Assembly (NCBI GenBank): GCA_044869915.1
Contig: JBIOYB010000369.1
Location: 5,236-69,235, forward strand
Source of the DNA: Allorhizocola sp044869915
GTDB lineage: Bacteria > Actinomycetota > Actinomycetes > Mycobacteriales > Micromonosporaceae
Direction: 5' to 3'
Length of the DNA: 64,000 nucleotides
The position numbers and the translations under genes were made by a program. Shown piece after piece: positions 48,324 to 57,472 of this stretch (its first letter is position 1; each line of letters begins with the position of its first letter). The notes below the pieces were generated by a model. It did not search any database. It saw nothing but the letters and a program-made list of their open reading frames with translations, and was not told the DNA's origin.

Positions 48324-49103
48324 ATGGCAGATCGTCGATGGCTGATCACGGGGTGCTCCAGCGGGCTCGGCCACGCTTTGGCCACTCACCTGGTGGCCAA
48401 GGGGGAGCGGGTAATGGCTACCGCGCGAGATCTAACAGCCTTGGATTTTCCCGATATGGTACCGCTTGACGTGCGCGATCCCGGGCAATGCGCAGCGGCG
48501 GTGGCCGAGGCGACCGCCCGGTTCGGCGGCGTCGACGTGCTCGTCAACAACGCGGGCTACGCCCAGATGGGTGTCGTGGAGGAGGTGTCCGACGCCGAGC
48601 TCGCGGCGCAGCTCGACACCAACCTGTTCGGCCCATGGCGGCTGACCCGGCTCGTGCTCCCGCAATGGCGGGAGCGGGGCGGCGGGCATGCCATCTTCGC
48701 CTCGTCCCTGTCGGGCATGGTCGCCTTTCCGGGGCTCGCCGCATACACGGCAAGCAAATTCGCCCTCGAAGGGCTGGCCGAAGCGCTCGCGGCGGAGGCG
48801 GGCCCGCTCGGCGTGAAGGTGACCATCCTGCAGGTGGGCGGCTACGCCACGTCCGCCGGCAAGAAGTCCGTCGATCCGCAGCAGCCGATAGCCGTGTACG
48901 AGCCGATCGTGAGTGAAGTCCGCACTATGGTGCGCACGCTGGCCGAACGCACGGACGTTGACCGGCCCGAGAGCTTCGCCGAGACGGTCGCACGCCTGGC
49001 CGAGCTGCCCGACCCGCCGCTGCGCGTGCCGCTTGGCGGTCTCTGGCGGGAGTATCTCGAAGGTGCGGTGCAGGCCCGCCGCGAGGCGCTCGACTGGGTG
49101 TAG
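48324..49103 (+). CDS. Short-chain dehydrogenase/reductase (SDR), copy 2
   Basis: 259 residues from ATG 48324. I chose this start because it aligns exactly with the start of SDR copy 1 and has a -10 box 6 nt upstream; an upstream in-frame extension to 48234 has no similarity. The motifs are TGCSSGLG (9-16), NNAG (75-78), S128 and Y141/K145 in YTASK. The first 150 residues align with copy 1 without gaps, at about 75% identity by hand count. Divergence increases after the active site, so substrate range may differ. It converges directly on the TolB-like remnant; the stops are adjacent. Confidence 0.92.
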   Translation: MADRRWLITGCSSGLGHALATHLVAKGERVMATARDLTALDFPDMVPLDVRDPGQCAAAVAEATARFGGVDVLVNNAGYAQMGVVEEVSDAELAAQLDTNLFGPWRLTRLVLPQWRERGGGHAIFASSLSGMVAFPGLAAYTASKFALEGLAEALAAEAGPLGVKVTILQVGGYATSAGKKSVDPQQPIAVYEPIVSEVRTMVRTLAERTDVDRPESFAETVARLAELPDPPLRVPLGGLWREYLEGAVQARREALDWV

Positions 49104-49778
49104 TCACGATCCGGTGACGGCGGGGGAGTTGGCCTCGCGGACCAGCAGGCGCGGCGAGCCGCTGCCGGCAGCGTCCACGGCCCAGATGTCGTTGACGCCG
49201 TCGTTGCCCTGTATGCCATAGGCGATCGTGCGGTCGTCCATCCACAGTGGCTGGTCGTCCACGCTGCGCGTTTCGGCCGTCGGCGTCACGGCCATCGTGG
49301 CGAGGTCGAGCACGGACACCCGCCAGCCCTGCCGGGGATCGCCGTTGACCGCGGCCTTGAAGGCGATCCGGGTCCCGTCCGGCGAAAGCGACGGGCACTC
49401 GACGTTGCCGGCGAGGGTTCGCGCCGTCCCCGCGGCGAAGTCGCCCTCGACGAGATAACGCTGCCCGCCGGTGGACATGGTGGCGTAGAAGCGATTGTCG
49501 TCCCCGGTGAACGTGACGCCCCAGAAGTTGACGTCCACCGCCCGGTGCGCCCGGCCGTCGACGGTGGCCGCGAAGTCCTCCAGCGAGGTCACGAGCGTGC
49601 CGGTGCGCGTGTCCAGGATGCCTGTGCCGGTGGAGAATCCGCCCACGGCATAGGAGTGCCCGTCGACGAACAGCGTCCAGGCGATCATCCGGCCGCTGGC
49701 CGAAACGCGCAGCCGGTTGGGAAATCCGGTGAGCGGCAGCTCACGCTGTTGTTTCAGATCTTTATCCAGTACGAGCAA
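49104..49778 (-). pseudogene. TolB-like beta-propeller protein, 5'-truncated remnant
   Basis: 224 residues from a TTG at 49778, with no Shine-Dalgarno or signal peptide. The frame is closed only 51 bp upstream by the stop of the acyltransferase gene. The visible part has TolB-type strands: VECPSLSPDGTRIAFK, SVLDLATMAV, SVDDQPLWMDDRTIAYG and NDIWAVDAAGSGSPRLLV. From memory, intact actinobacterial relatives carry a signal peptide and roughly 100-150 further residues before the equivalent of LVLDKDL. The remaining frame is open with good codon bias, so the truncation is recent or the fragment is still expressed behind the acyltransferase. Truncation is inferred; a short soluble variant is the alternative. 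Confidence 0.65.
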
Positions 49779-49817
49779 AGAGGAACATCCGCTTGACCGG
49801 TGAGTTGTCCACCCCGA

Positions 49818-51356
49818 CTACGCCGGCTCGGGGCGGTGGACGCCGCGGGGACGGTAGCCGAGCGCCCCGCTCTCGCCGAGGACGTCGGCCAGCAGCCACA
49901 CGATCGCCAGCCACATCTCGGTGCCCATCAGACTCGGCTCGCGCTGGGCATCCGAAGGGCTGAAGGCAAACCCGGCAGACGGGTGCCACCGGGTCAACGC
50001 GTCGTCGAGCCGCTGCCGCGCCCACGCCTGCGCCTCGGCCCGCCGATGCCCGGTCTGCTGACCGCACAGCCACAGCGGGTGGATGACGTCGAGCACGTCG
50101 CACGCCGTGCCCCGCCCGTCGGCGAAGAACCGGCCGTCGCGCGCGTGGGCGAGCACCGTGTCGATGGTGGCCTCCGGCCGCGGCACGGGCAGGCCGAACT
50201 GGGCAAACGTGCCGCGTGTGAGCCGGTAGTATCCGTTGACCGGCTGCCGCCGGCCCTCGCCCGCCGTGGGCGAGCCCCACAGCCCCGTCCACGGGTCCTG
50301 CCGCGTCAGCAGCCAGCCCATGAGCGTCTCCAGTGGACCGTCCAATCCAAACAGTCGCCGGTTCCAATGCAGGCCCGTGCCGAACGCGTCCACCCACGCG
50401 CCCGCGTGCCAAGCCCGCTGCTCCCACGGCAGCGAGTCGAGGATGCCCAACAGCTCCGCGGGCTCGATGAGGACCGCCTTGATCGGGTGGGGGAGCGAGG
50501 CTCCGAGCAGGTCGAGGGCGTATCCCACCGAGAGCAGGTGATAGACGGATCCACTGTGGATGGTCGTCGCCTCGGTCTCGCCGATCTCCGGGATGAGCCC
50601 GGTCTCGGGGTCCTGCCACCCCCGCAAGAGCTCCGTGAGCCCCTGCCGGTCGGGCAGCGGCGCGCCCAGCAGGTCGGCGATCTCCACTGTGTCGCAGACC
50701 GCCCGGACGTTGGCGCCCGCGCCGTAGCCGTAGCGCTCCAGCAACGGCGGGGCCTCTTCGCGTGCCCGCTGCGCGAAGGCCTCCAAGGCGGCGCCTGACG
50801 GGCGCTTGGTGTCGTGGCGATCCCGGATCCGCCGGGCCGGGTTGCCGCCCATCACCGACCACGCCGGCACGTCCTTGGTGACCACCGCGCCCGCGCCGAT
50901 GATGCTGTGCTCGCCGATCGTCACCCCGTCGAGGACGACCGCGTTCGACCCGATCCACACGTCGTCGGAGATGGTGATGCCCTTGCTCGTGACCGGCTGC
51001 CGGAACACGGGCTCGCCCGGGTCGGCCGTGTGATTGAAGCCCAGGATCGAGGAGTGCGCGCCGATGCGGACGCCGTCCCCGGCCGTGACCGTGCCCCGCA
51101 CGACCGCGTAGGGATTGACGGTCGTGTTGTCGCCCAAGCGGATGCGGCCGGTCACATAAGCGTGCGCGGCGATGTAGGACGTGCTCCCGATGGTCAGCTC
51201 TTCGAGGTCGTAGATGGCGGCAAGGGGCGACAGATAGGTCTTTTCGCCCGCCTCGCGCAGGCCCGGCAACTCACGTTGCCGGGCCAGCTGACTGGCCAGG
51301 TCGTCGTCCGTGGCCTGGGTCCAGTAGAGCCAGGGGCAATAGTCAAACAGGTGCAC
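49818..51356 (-). CDS. Hexapeptide acyltransferase fused to an alpha-helical barrel-like domain
   Basis: 512 residues from GTG 51356. Residues about 50-190 are a left-handed beta-helix of the maltose/galactoside acetyltransferase type, with isoleucine/valine-led hexapeptides (ITISDDVWIGSNAVVLDGVT, IIGAGAVVTKDVPAWSV) and the GNPARRIR end. After a charged linker, residues about 205-500 are helical with repeated Trp/Gly motifs (RGWQDPETGLIPEI, LLTRQDPWTGLWGSP, DVIHPLWLCGQ), resembling (alpha/alpha)6 toroids of glycan-active or cyclase-like proteins. The first domain would transfer an acyl group; the second may bind or modify a glycan. It follows the secreted NHL gene by 18 bp and probably shares its transcript. 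The fusion is unusual. Confidence 0.8.
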   Translation of the reverse strand: MHLFDYCPWLYWTQATDDDLASQLARQRELPGLREAGEKTYLSPLAAIYDLEELTIGSTSYIAAHAYVTGRIRLGDNTTVNPYAVVRGTVTAGDGVRIGAHSSILGFNHTADPGEPVFRQPVTSKGITISDDVWIGSNAVVLDGVTIGEHSIIGAGAVVTKDVPAWSVMGGNPARRIRDRHDTKRPSGAALEAFAQRAREEAPPLLERYGYGAGANVRAVCDTVEIADLLGAPLPDRQGLTELLRGWQDPETGLIPEIGETEATTIHSGSVYHLLSVGYALDLLGASLPHPIKAVLIEPAELLGILDSLPWEQRAWHAGAWVDAFGTGLHWNRRLFGLDGPLETLMGWLLTRQDPWTGLWGSPTAGEGRRQPVNGYYRLTRGTFAQFGLPVPRPEATIDTVLAHARDGRFFADGRGTACDVLDVIHPLWLCGQQTGHRRAEAQAWARQRLDDALTRWHPSAGFAFSPSDAQREPSLMGTEMWLAIVWLLADVLGESGALGYRPRGVHRPEPA

Positions 51357-51374
51357 CCTGACATCATGCCGCGA

Positions 51375-53597
51375 TCACACAGTGCAGGGTGTGCGCTCGA
51401 CGTTCACTTTTGCCTCACCGATGACGACATCGGTCAGGAGCGTGTCGAGCACCACGGCCTGGCGGGTGATGGAGGTGGGTGTCTGGATGGTGCGGTTGAG
51501 GCTCAGCGACCCGATGACGAGCGGGATGGTCACCGGATCGGAGCCGACATTGACCGGCACCCCGTTGATGCGCAGCCCGACCACCTGGGACGAGGCCGAG
51601 AACACATGGCTGCCGTTGACGCACGTGACGTTGGCATCCGCCCGGATCACCCCCAGCTCGATCGTCACGAGCAGCGCGGCCGTGATGCGGGTCGAGTCGA
51701 CGCGAGACCATGCGGTGGCGTTGTCCCCGTTGGCCGGCGGATTGAGGACCAGATTGTCGGGTGTGAGCGACGTGTGTGCCTCGAGCGCCTGCGCCCGCAC
51801 GTTGAGGATGCCCGCGTTGAGGTTGACACTGGCCACCAGCTCATCGTCGTCGGCGCACGGGACGTCCGGCGGGTTGGCCCGCGCGACGATGACGCCCGCG
51901 AGGTTGAGAGCCGTTGCCTGGCAAGAGAACCCACCCTGCCGGACGCGTGCCTCGATGCGGATGTCGGACAGGATCGGGCTCGTGCCGTTGGGTGCGGCGC
52001 GCAACGTCGCGCGCACCTCGATGTACCGCCCAGTCATCAGGAAATTGGTCCCGTTGGACACCGGGACCCAGGACTGGCCCGGCAGGCCCGCCTCGGTGTT
52101 GGAAGCCCGCGCCTCGACCGTGATGGACGTGCCGGGCGGCACGCCGCCCTGCGGCTCGGTGTTCCACGTGACCTTGCCCCACGGGCGGTTGTTGACCCCG
52201 CCGTCCTGGACAACGGTCCACGTGCCGATCGGCGCGGTGATCTCGCCGAGCACCGAGCCGGTCATGTCGCTGTAGTTGTACGGGCCCGCGCCCGCGCCCA
52301 GATCGACGGTCAGGTCGACGGCGCCGACCCGGAATCCGCCGCCGCCGATCGGCCCCGCGTTGGGGTCGATGCGCATGGCGTTGTTGGTATTGATGTTTGT
52401 CACCCACACCTTGCCGTTGCTGTCGACCGCGACGCCGGTGGGCCCGCTGCCGCCGGGCAGCGTGACGTTGCCGACGTAGGTGCCGTCGGTGCGTACGTGC
52501 CCGACCGTGGTCGCCGGACCGAGCAGCGAGTGGGCCACCCAGACGTTGCCGGTGCTGTCGACGGCCACGCCCTGGGCGTAAAAGTTGCCATGCGGGAAGG
52601 CACCGAGCACGTTGCCCGCGGCGTCCAATTTGGCCACCCTGTTGCCGGTGACGTTGGTGTGCCAGATCTCGCCGGTCCGCGGATCCATGCCCAATCCGTA
52701 GTCACCATGGTTGGTGTCCAGGCACACGCCCGGCGGGCCGCCCGGCACATAGCGCAGCAGGTTGTCGCCGAAGCGGGCCGACCACAGCGTGCCCGCCCGG
52801 TCGATGAGCCCGCCGTAGCCGCCGCAACCGAAGTTCACCAGGGTCCCCGGGACGACGGCGCCGGTAGTGCCGTTGACCTTCTCATGCTCGTTGTCCGCGC
52901 CGCCGGTCCAGATGTCGTTGTTGGCGTCGACGGCGACCGTGCGGGTGAGGATGCCCGCCACACGGGTGTAATTGATGAGACATTCGTCGGCGGCCGTTGT
53001 CACGCCGCCGTTGTCGTCGGCGCCGCCCGCGTTGGTCCACGGGCGGATGTCGCCCAGGCCGCGCGAGGTGGCGATGAGCCCGTCGGCGTTGCGGTCGCGG
53101 CAGGTGTTGTAGGCGAACGGAGGCGCGAGGTAGTCGCCCACGGGGTTCGGGGTCCCGTTGGCATTCACGCGTGAACCGCCGGAGATGACACCCACTCGGG
53201 TGACCGATCCGCGCCCGCCCTGCTGTTCGTCGCGATTGGACAGCCACGTGTTGCCCAGGCGGTCTACCGTGGTGCGCGACGGGTTGCGGCCGCGGCCGTC
53301 GGGCGCCGACCACCACTCGCCAAGAATCTGGCCGGTGTTCACGTCGATGCGCACCATCGTGCCCCGGGCGGAGTTCGCGATGTTCACATACGGGAAGAAA
53401 GTCTGTTCCTTGTCCAGTTGCAGCTGATTGTTGTTTGGTGCGTCGTGGTTGACGTCCTGCGGCACGCCCCGGTCGAAATCTGCGTCCGTGGTGTAAAGGA
53501 CGTTTGTGCCGGGTACGGGTGCGGCACTCGCGCTGACGGCCGATAAGCTGATCGTCAGTGTGATCACTGTAAATACGGCAAGGTGTTTGAGTCGCAT
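51375..53597 (-). CDS. Secreted NHL/Vgb-type propeller protein with choice-of-anchor P-like C-terminus
   Basis: 740 residues from ATG 53597, chosen because a signal peptide follows at once (MRLKHLAVFTVITLTISLSA, cleavage near ASA-AP). Residues about 35-410 form a virginiamycin-lyase/NHL-like propeller with blades such as GVAVDSTGNVWVAHS, GVAVDSNGKVWVTN, TVDRLGNTWLSNR and AVDANNDIWTGG. Residues about 420-560 look like a beta-sandwich ligand domain. The last ~180 residues (TALNLAGVIVARANPP... to VVIGEAKVNVERTPC) fit the choice-of-anchor P type, with alternating strands and paired cysteines. It is an exported, surface-associated binding protein. The upstream palindrome and leaderless -10 suggest tight control. 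Confidence 0.85.
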   Translation of the reverse strand: MRLKHLAVFTVITLTISLSAVSASAAPVPGTNVLYTTDADFDRGVPQDVNHDAPNNNQLQLDKEQTFFPYVNIANSARGTMVRIDVNTGQILGEWWSAPDGRGRNPSRTTVDRLGNTWLSNRDEQQGGRGSVTRVGVISGGSRVNANGTPNPVGDYLAPPFAYNTCRDRNADGLIATSRGLGDIRPWTNAGGADDNGGVTTAADECLINYTRVAGILTRTVAVDANNDIWTGGADNEHEKVNGTTGAVVPGTLVNFGCGGYGGLIDRAGTLWSARFGDNLLRYVPGGPPGVCLDTNHGDYGLGMDPRTGEIWHTNVTGNRVAKLDAAGNVLGAFPHGNFYAQGVAVDSTGNVWVAHSLLGPATTVGHVRTDGTYVGNVTLPGGSGPTGVAVDSNGKVWVTNINTNNAMRIDPNAGPIGGGGFRVGAVDLTVDLGAGAGPYNYSDMTGSVLGEITAPIGTWTVVQDGGVNNRPWGKVTWNTEPQGGVPPGTSITVEARASNTEAGLPGQSWVPVSNGTNFLMTGRYIEVRATLRAAPNGTSPILSDIRIEARVRQGGFSCQATALNLAGVIVARANPPDVPCADDDELVASVNLNAGILNVRAQALEAHTSLTPDNLVLNPPANGDNATAWSRVDSTRITAALLVTIELGVIRADANVTCVNGSHVFSASSQVVGLRINGVPVNVGSDPVTIPLVIGSLSLNRTIQTPTSITRQAVVLDTLLTDVVIGEAKVNVERTPCTV

Positions 53598-53673
53598 GTC
53601 GGCTGAAGCTACGGGTGGATAGCTATCCGTAACCATCGCTCGGATCGACGATGAAAGTGCGTGAGGATCATTC
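53598..53673 (-). promoter_or_regulatory. Leaderless promoter with a 12-bp palindrome in the spacer
   Basis: On the minus strand TAGCTT (53611-53606) lies 8 nt before the NHL ATG. The perfect palindrome GGATAGCTATCC (53617-53628) falls exactly where the -10/-35 spacer would be. It is a good place for a repressor. On the plus strand GAGG lies 7 nt before the helicase ATG at 53674. Confidence 0.45.
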
Positions 53674-56600
53674 ATGGTAATTCACGGGTATGGTGGGGTG
53701 GTGACTCGCCACAGCCTCATCGCCGGCGCGGCGAAACGCTGGCAGGAGACCCTGGTCGACGACTCGGGTCGCAATCAGCTTGCCTACTATCGTGATTTGA
53801 AGGTGGGCACGCTCGCGCTCGAGGGCGCGCATGAGCCGCATTTGGCCCAATTGACGGCAGGTCGTCCGGTTGCGCTGCGTCACCTGTTCCCGCAGGCCGA
53901 GGCGCATGCCGACGCGATGAAGCGGATGCGCGCGGTGCGCACACACATGCGGATGTGGGCCGAGGAGCGCGGTGTCGAGGTGGGCTACCTGGTCACCGGC
54001 CTTGCCACATGGCAGGAGCCGGGCCGCACCCCGCGCGCTCCCGTTCTGCTGCAACGGCTCGCGGTCAGGCCGGCCTCCGCGCTGCATCTTGACTTCATTC
54101 TCGACGCCGATCCCGAGCCGTCGGTCAACCCGGTGCTGCTGCACAAGCTGAGCAAGGACTTCGGCGTGTCGATCGCGCAGGAGGAGCTTGAGGAGCTTTC
54201 ACCGGACGATTTGTTCGACTATCTCGCCAAGGCCGCGCTGGACGTGCCGGGGTTCGCCATCGAGCGGCGTCACCTGATCGGCACTTTCACCTACGCGAAG
54301 CTGCCCATGGTCGACGACATAGGCGATTCACACGAGGTGATGGCCGGCCATGACGTGATCTCGGCGCTCGCCGGCGACCGCGAGGCGCTGACAAACCTTG
54401 CGGCGCCTGACGATTTGAGCGTCGACGTGCCCGACCACGTCTCGCCGGCCGACGAATTTATAGTTTTAGATGCAGATTCGTCGCAGAGCCGCGTGGTCAA
54501 CTCAGTGCTGTCGGGACACCACCTTGTCATCAAGGGCCCTCCGGGCACGGGCAAGAGCCAGACAATCGCAAATATCATCGCCGCGCTGGCGGCCAACGGG
54601 CGCACCGCGCTGTTCGTCGCCGAGAAGCGCGCGGCCATCGACGCCGTGCTGGATCGCCTGCAGCACGTCGGCCTCGACGACCTGGTGCACAACCTGCACG
54701 GCGAGCAGCAGAGCCGGCGCGAGCTGGCCCGCTCGCTCGACGCGCGGCTGCATCGGGCGCGCACCGAGGCGCAACCGTCCACCGACGACAACGCGCGGCG
54801 GCTGGGCCTGTCGCGCGACGCGCTCGTGCGCCACCACGCCGCGATGCACCTGCCGCGCGAGCCGTGGGGCTTCTCGGTCTACAACATGCAGGCCGGCCTG
54901 GTGGGCCTGCCGCCGACGCCCGTGCGGTGGTCGGGCGAGTCGCTGCGGGGCCTGCACGGCGAGACCGTGCACCGGGTGCGCGCGGCAGTGGCCGAGCTGG
55001 CGCGCATCCCGACGACCACGGCGTGGCTCGAGACCACCATCGCCGACCGGGCGTCGGCGCAGGCTGCCTACGGCTGGGCCGGGCAGGCGGTCGTGCAGTG
55101 GCCGCGGGCACAGCAGGCCGTGGCACGGTTGGTGGCGGAGCTGGGGTTCGCGCCGGCAAACAACATTTCGGCCATGCAGCAGGCGGTGCAGCTCGCTTCC
55201 GACGTGCAGGCGACGTTGGAGGCGTTCGAGCCCGAGATCTACGAGGCCGACCTGTCGCGCTGGGACGGGTTCCTCGACCGGTGGCGCACCAAGCGGCGCA
55301 TGCGCGCGCTGGCCCTGCGAAGGGTGAAGGATCTGCGCGCGGTGGCCGCCCAGGTCGCCGATCAGCGGTCGCGCTGGAGCCGGGTGGCCGTCGACGGCGG
55401 CGGCCCGCGCGTGGCCGCCTCGCTGCCCGAGGCACAGGAGTCGCTGGGGCAGGCGGTCGAGACGCTGCGGCAGTTGCACGCCGTCCTGCCGGTCGAAGAC
55501 CTCACCGAGCGGCTGACCTCGCTCGCGCCCGATCAGCGCGGGCTGCTGGATGCCGTGCGGCGCAACGAGTTGCTGGCCGTGATCGGTCCATACGGGACGT
55601 TCGCGAGCGCCGACGAGTTCGACCACGCGTGGCTGAGCTCCATCCTGGACGAGGTGCGCTTCAGCGACGAGCACCTGGCTCGCTTCCAGAGCTCGGTGCT
55701 GCACGAGCGGGCGGGCGAGTTCCGCGCGGCCGACGCCGAGCACCTCGCGCTCGCGGCGGCACGCGTGCGCCATGCCGCCGCCATGCACATGATCCGCGTG
55801 CTGGACGAGTTCCCCGAGCAGCAGCGGCTGGTGCGCAATGAGGCGGCCAAAAAGGCACGCCACCTGACCGTGCGCAAGCTGTTCGAGCAGGCGCCGCAGG
55901 CGCTGACCGCGCTCAAGCCGTGCTGGGCGATGAGCCCGCTGCTGGCCAGCCAGGTGCTGCCGGCGCAGACGCTGTTCGACGTCGTCATCTTCGACGAGGC
56001 GAGCCAGGTCGAGCCGGTCGACGCCATCACGGCCATCATGCGCGGGCGGCAGATCGTGGTCGCGGGCGACGAGCACCAGCTGCCGCCGACGTCGTTCTTC
56101 GACCGGGCGCCGGTCGATCTGACCGACGATGTCGAGCCCGAGGAGACGCTGCCCACCGACGACATCGAGTCGCTGCTGCAGTCGTTCGCCAACACGCTGC
56201 CGCTGCGCCAGGTCCGGCACCTGTCGTGGCACTATCGCAGCCGCGACGAGCGCCTGATCGCGTTCAGCAACCGGCACATTTACGCGCCCAACGGCAACGA
56301 GCTCGTGACGTTCCCGGGCGCCGACACGCTCGACTGTCTGCGTCACGTGCTCGCCGGCGAGGGCGAGTCCGAAATCGAGTTTCCCCGGCGGACCGCCGAC
56401 ACCGCGGATCCGCCAAGGGGAAGCTCGACATCGGCCGAAGTGGACACCGTCGTGCGCCTGATCCTGGAGCACGCCGAGCAGCGGCCCAACGAGTCGCTCG
56501 GCGTCATCACGATGGGCGTCAAGCATGCCGACCTGATCGACGCCGCCCTGCACAAGGCGCTGGCCAAGCGGCCCGAGCTGGCGGCGTTCTTCACCGAGTC

Positions 56601-57471
56601 CGGGCTCGAGCCATACTTCATCAAAAATATCGAACGGGTCCAGGGCGACGAGCGCGACGCGATCATCATGTCGGTCGGTTATTCCAAGGGGCCCGACGGC
56701 CGCATGCGTTACCTGTTCGGCCCGTTGAACCAGAAGGGCGGCGAGCGCCGGCTCAACGTCGCCGTGACGCGGGCCAAGCGACGGCTCACGCTGGTCAGCT
56801 CGTTCACGTTCCTGGACATGGATCCCAACAAGCTCAAGGCGGCAGGCGCGCAGCTGCTGCGGTCCTATCTGGAATATGTGCAACTCGGCGGCATCTCGGA
56901 CAGTCGCAATGCGACGGTCAACGCGTTCGAGGCCGAGGTGCGCGACCGCCTTGTGGAGGCGGGGGTTCCGGTCGAGGCCCGCTTCGGCGTCGACTTCGCG
57001 GCCAAGCACCTGGCGATCGAGACCGATGGCACGCGCTACCACTCCAGCCCGACGGCACGAGACCGCGATCGCCTGCGGCAGCAGCATTTGGAGCGGCTGG
57101 GCTGGCGATACCACAGGATCTGGTCGATCGACTGGTTCGCCGACCGGGAGGGCGAGATCGCGCGCGTGGTGCGGGCCTATGAGGAGGCGCTCGCGCAGGA
57201 GCCCGAGCCGGTGCCCGCCGTCGAGGAAGTGGTGGTGGACAAGCCGCCGCAGCTCAAGACGCGCGGGCCCAAGCCCGAGCTGCCGCCGTTCGATGCCATC
57301 ACCGACCTGCCCGACCACGTGCTGGCCGAGCTGGTCAAGTGGGTGGAGAGCGACGGGCTCAACCGCACCGAGGAAGAGGTCATCACCGAGACCATCGCCG
57401 AGCTCGGCTTCACCCGGCGCGGCACCCGCATCGTGGAGGCGGTCAAGCGCGCCCGTCAGCTCACCAAATAG
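53674..57471 (+). CDS. DUF4011-type superfamily 1 helicase with C-terminal MTES_1575-like nuclease domain
   Basis: 1265 residues; ATG 53674 is preceded by GAGG at 7 nt. The N-terminus (LVDDSGRNQLAYYRDLKVGTL) is the DUF4011 signature. SF1 motifs: Walker A GPPGTGKS at 288-295, Walker B VVIFDEAS (D774/E775), motif III VVAGDEHQLPPTSFF, HYRSRDERL, motif V QGDERDAIIMS and motif VI VAVTRAKRR near 1030. The insertion between motifs is long and helical. Near residue 1090-1180 a Vsr/MTES_1575-like fold shows AFEAEVRDRL, IETDGTRYHSS and HRIWSIDWF, with Asp and His suitable for a metal nuclease. A short helical domain ends the protein. Such helicase-nuclease fusions are found among phage-defence genes; that role is inferred here. 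Confidence 0.88.
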   Translation: MVIHGYGGVVTRHSLIAGAAKRWQETLVDDSGRNQLAYYRDLKVGTLALEGAHEPHLAQLTAGRPVALRHLFPQAEAHADAMKRMRAVRTHMRMWAEERGVEVGYLVTGLATWQEPGRTPRAPVLLQRLAVRPASALHLDFILDADPEPSVNPVLLHKLSKDFGVSIAQEELEELSPDDLFDYLAKAALDVPGFAIERRHLIGTFTYAKLPMVDDIGDSHEVMAGHDVISALAGDREALTNLAAPDDLSVDVPDHVSPADEFIVLDADSSQSRVVNSVLSGHHLVIKGPPGTGKSQTIANIIAALAANGRTALFVAEKRAAIDAVLDRLQHVGLDDLVHNLHGEQQSRRELARSLDARLHRARTEAQPSTDDNARRLGLSRDALVRHHAAMHLPREPWGFSVYNMQAGLVGLPPTPVRWSGESLRGLHGETVHRVRAAVAELARIPTTTAWLETTIADRASAQAAYGWAGQAVVQWPRAQQAVARLVAELGFAPANNISAMQQAVQLASDVQATLEAFEPEIYEADLSRWDGFLDRWRTKRRMRALALRRVKDLRAVAAQVADQRSRWSRVAVDGGGPRVAASLPEAQESLGQAVETLRQLHAVLPVEDLTERLTSLAPDQRGLLDAVRRNELLAVIGPYGTFASADEFDHAWLSSILDEVRFSDEHLARFQSSVLHERAGEFRAADAEHLALAAARVRHAAAMHMIRVLDEFPEQQRLVRNEAAKKARHLTVRKLFEQAPQALTALKPCWAMSPLLASQVLPAQTLFDVVIFDEASQVEPVDAITAIMRGRQIVVAGDEHQLPPTSFFDRAPVDLTDDVEPEETLPTDDIESLLQSFANTLPLRQVRHLSWHYRSRDERLIAFSNRHIYAPNGNELVTFPGADTLDCLRHVLAGEGESEIEFPRRTADTADPPRGSSTSAEVDTVVRLILEHAEQRPNESLGVITMGVKHADLIDAALHKALAKRPELAAFFTESGLEPYFIKNIERVQGDERDAIIMSVGYSKGPDGRMRYLFGPLNQKGGERRLNVAVTRAKRRLTLVSSFTFLDMDPNKLKAAGAQLLRSYLEYVQLGGISDSRNATVNAFEAEVRDRLVEAGVPVEARFGVDFAAKHLAIETDGTRYHSSPTARDRDRLRQQHLERLGWRYHRIWSIDWFADREGEIARVVRAYEEALAQEPEPVPAVEEVVVDKPPQLKTRGPKPELPPFDAITDLPDHVLAELVKWVESDGLNRTEEEVITETIAELGFTRRGTRIVEAVKRARQLTK

Positions 57472-57472
57472 G

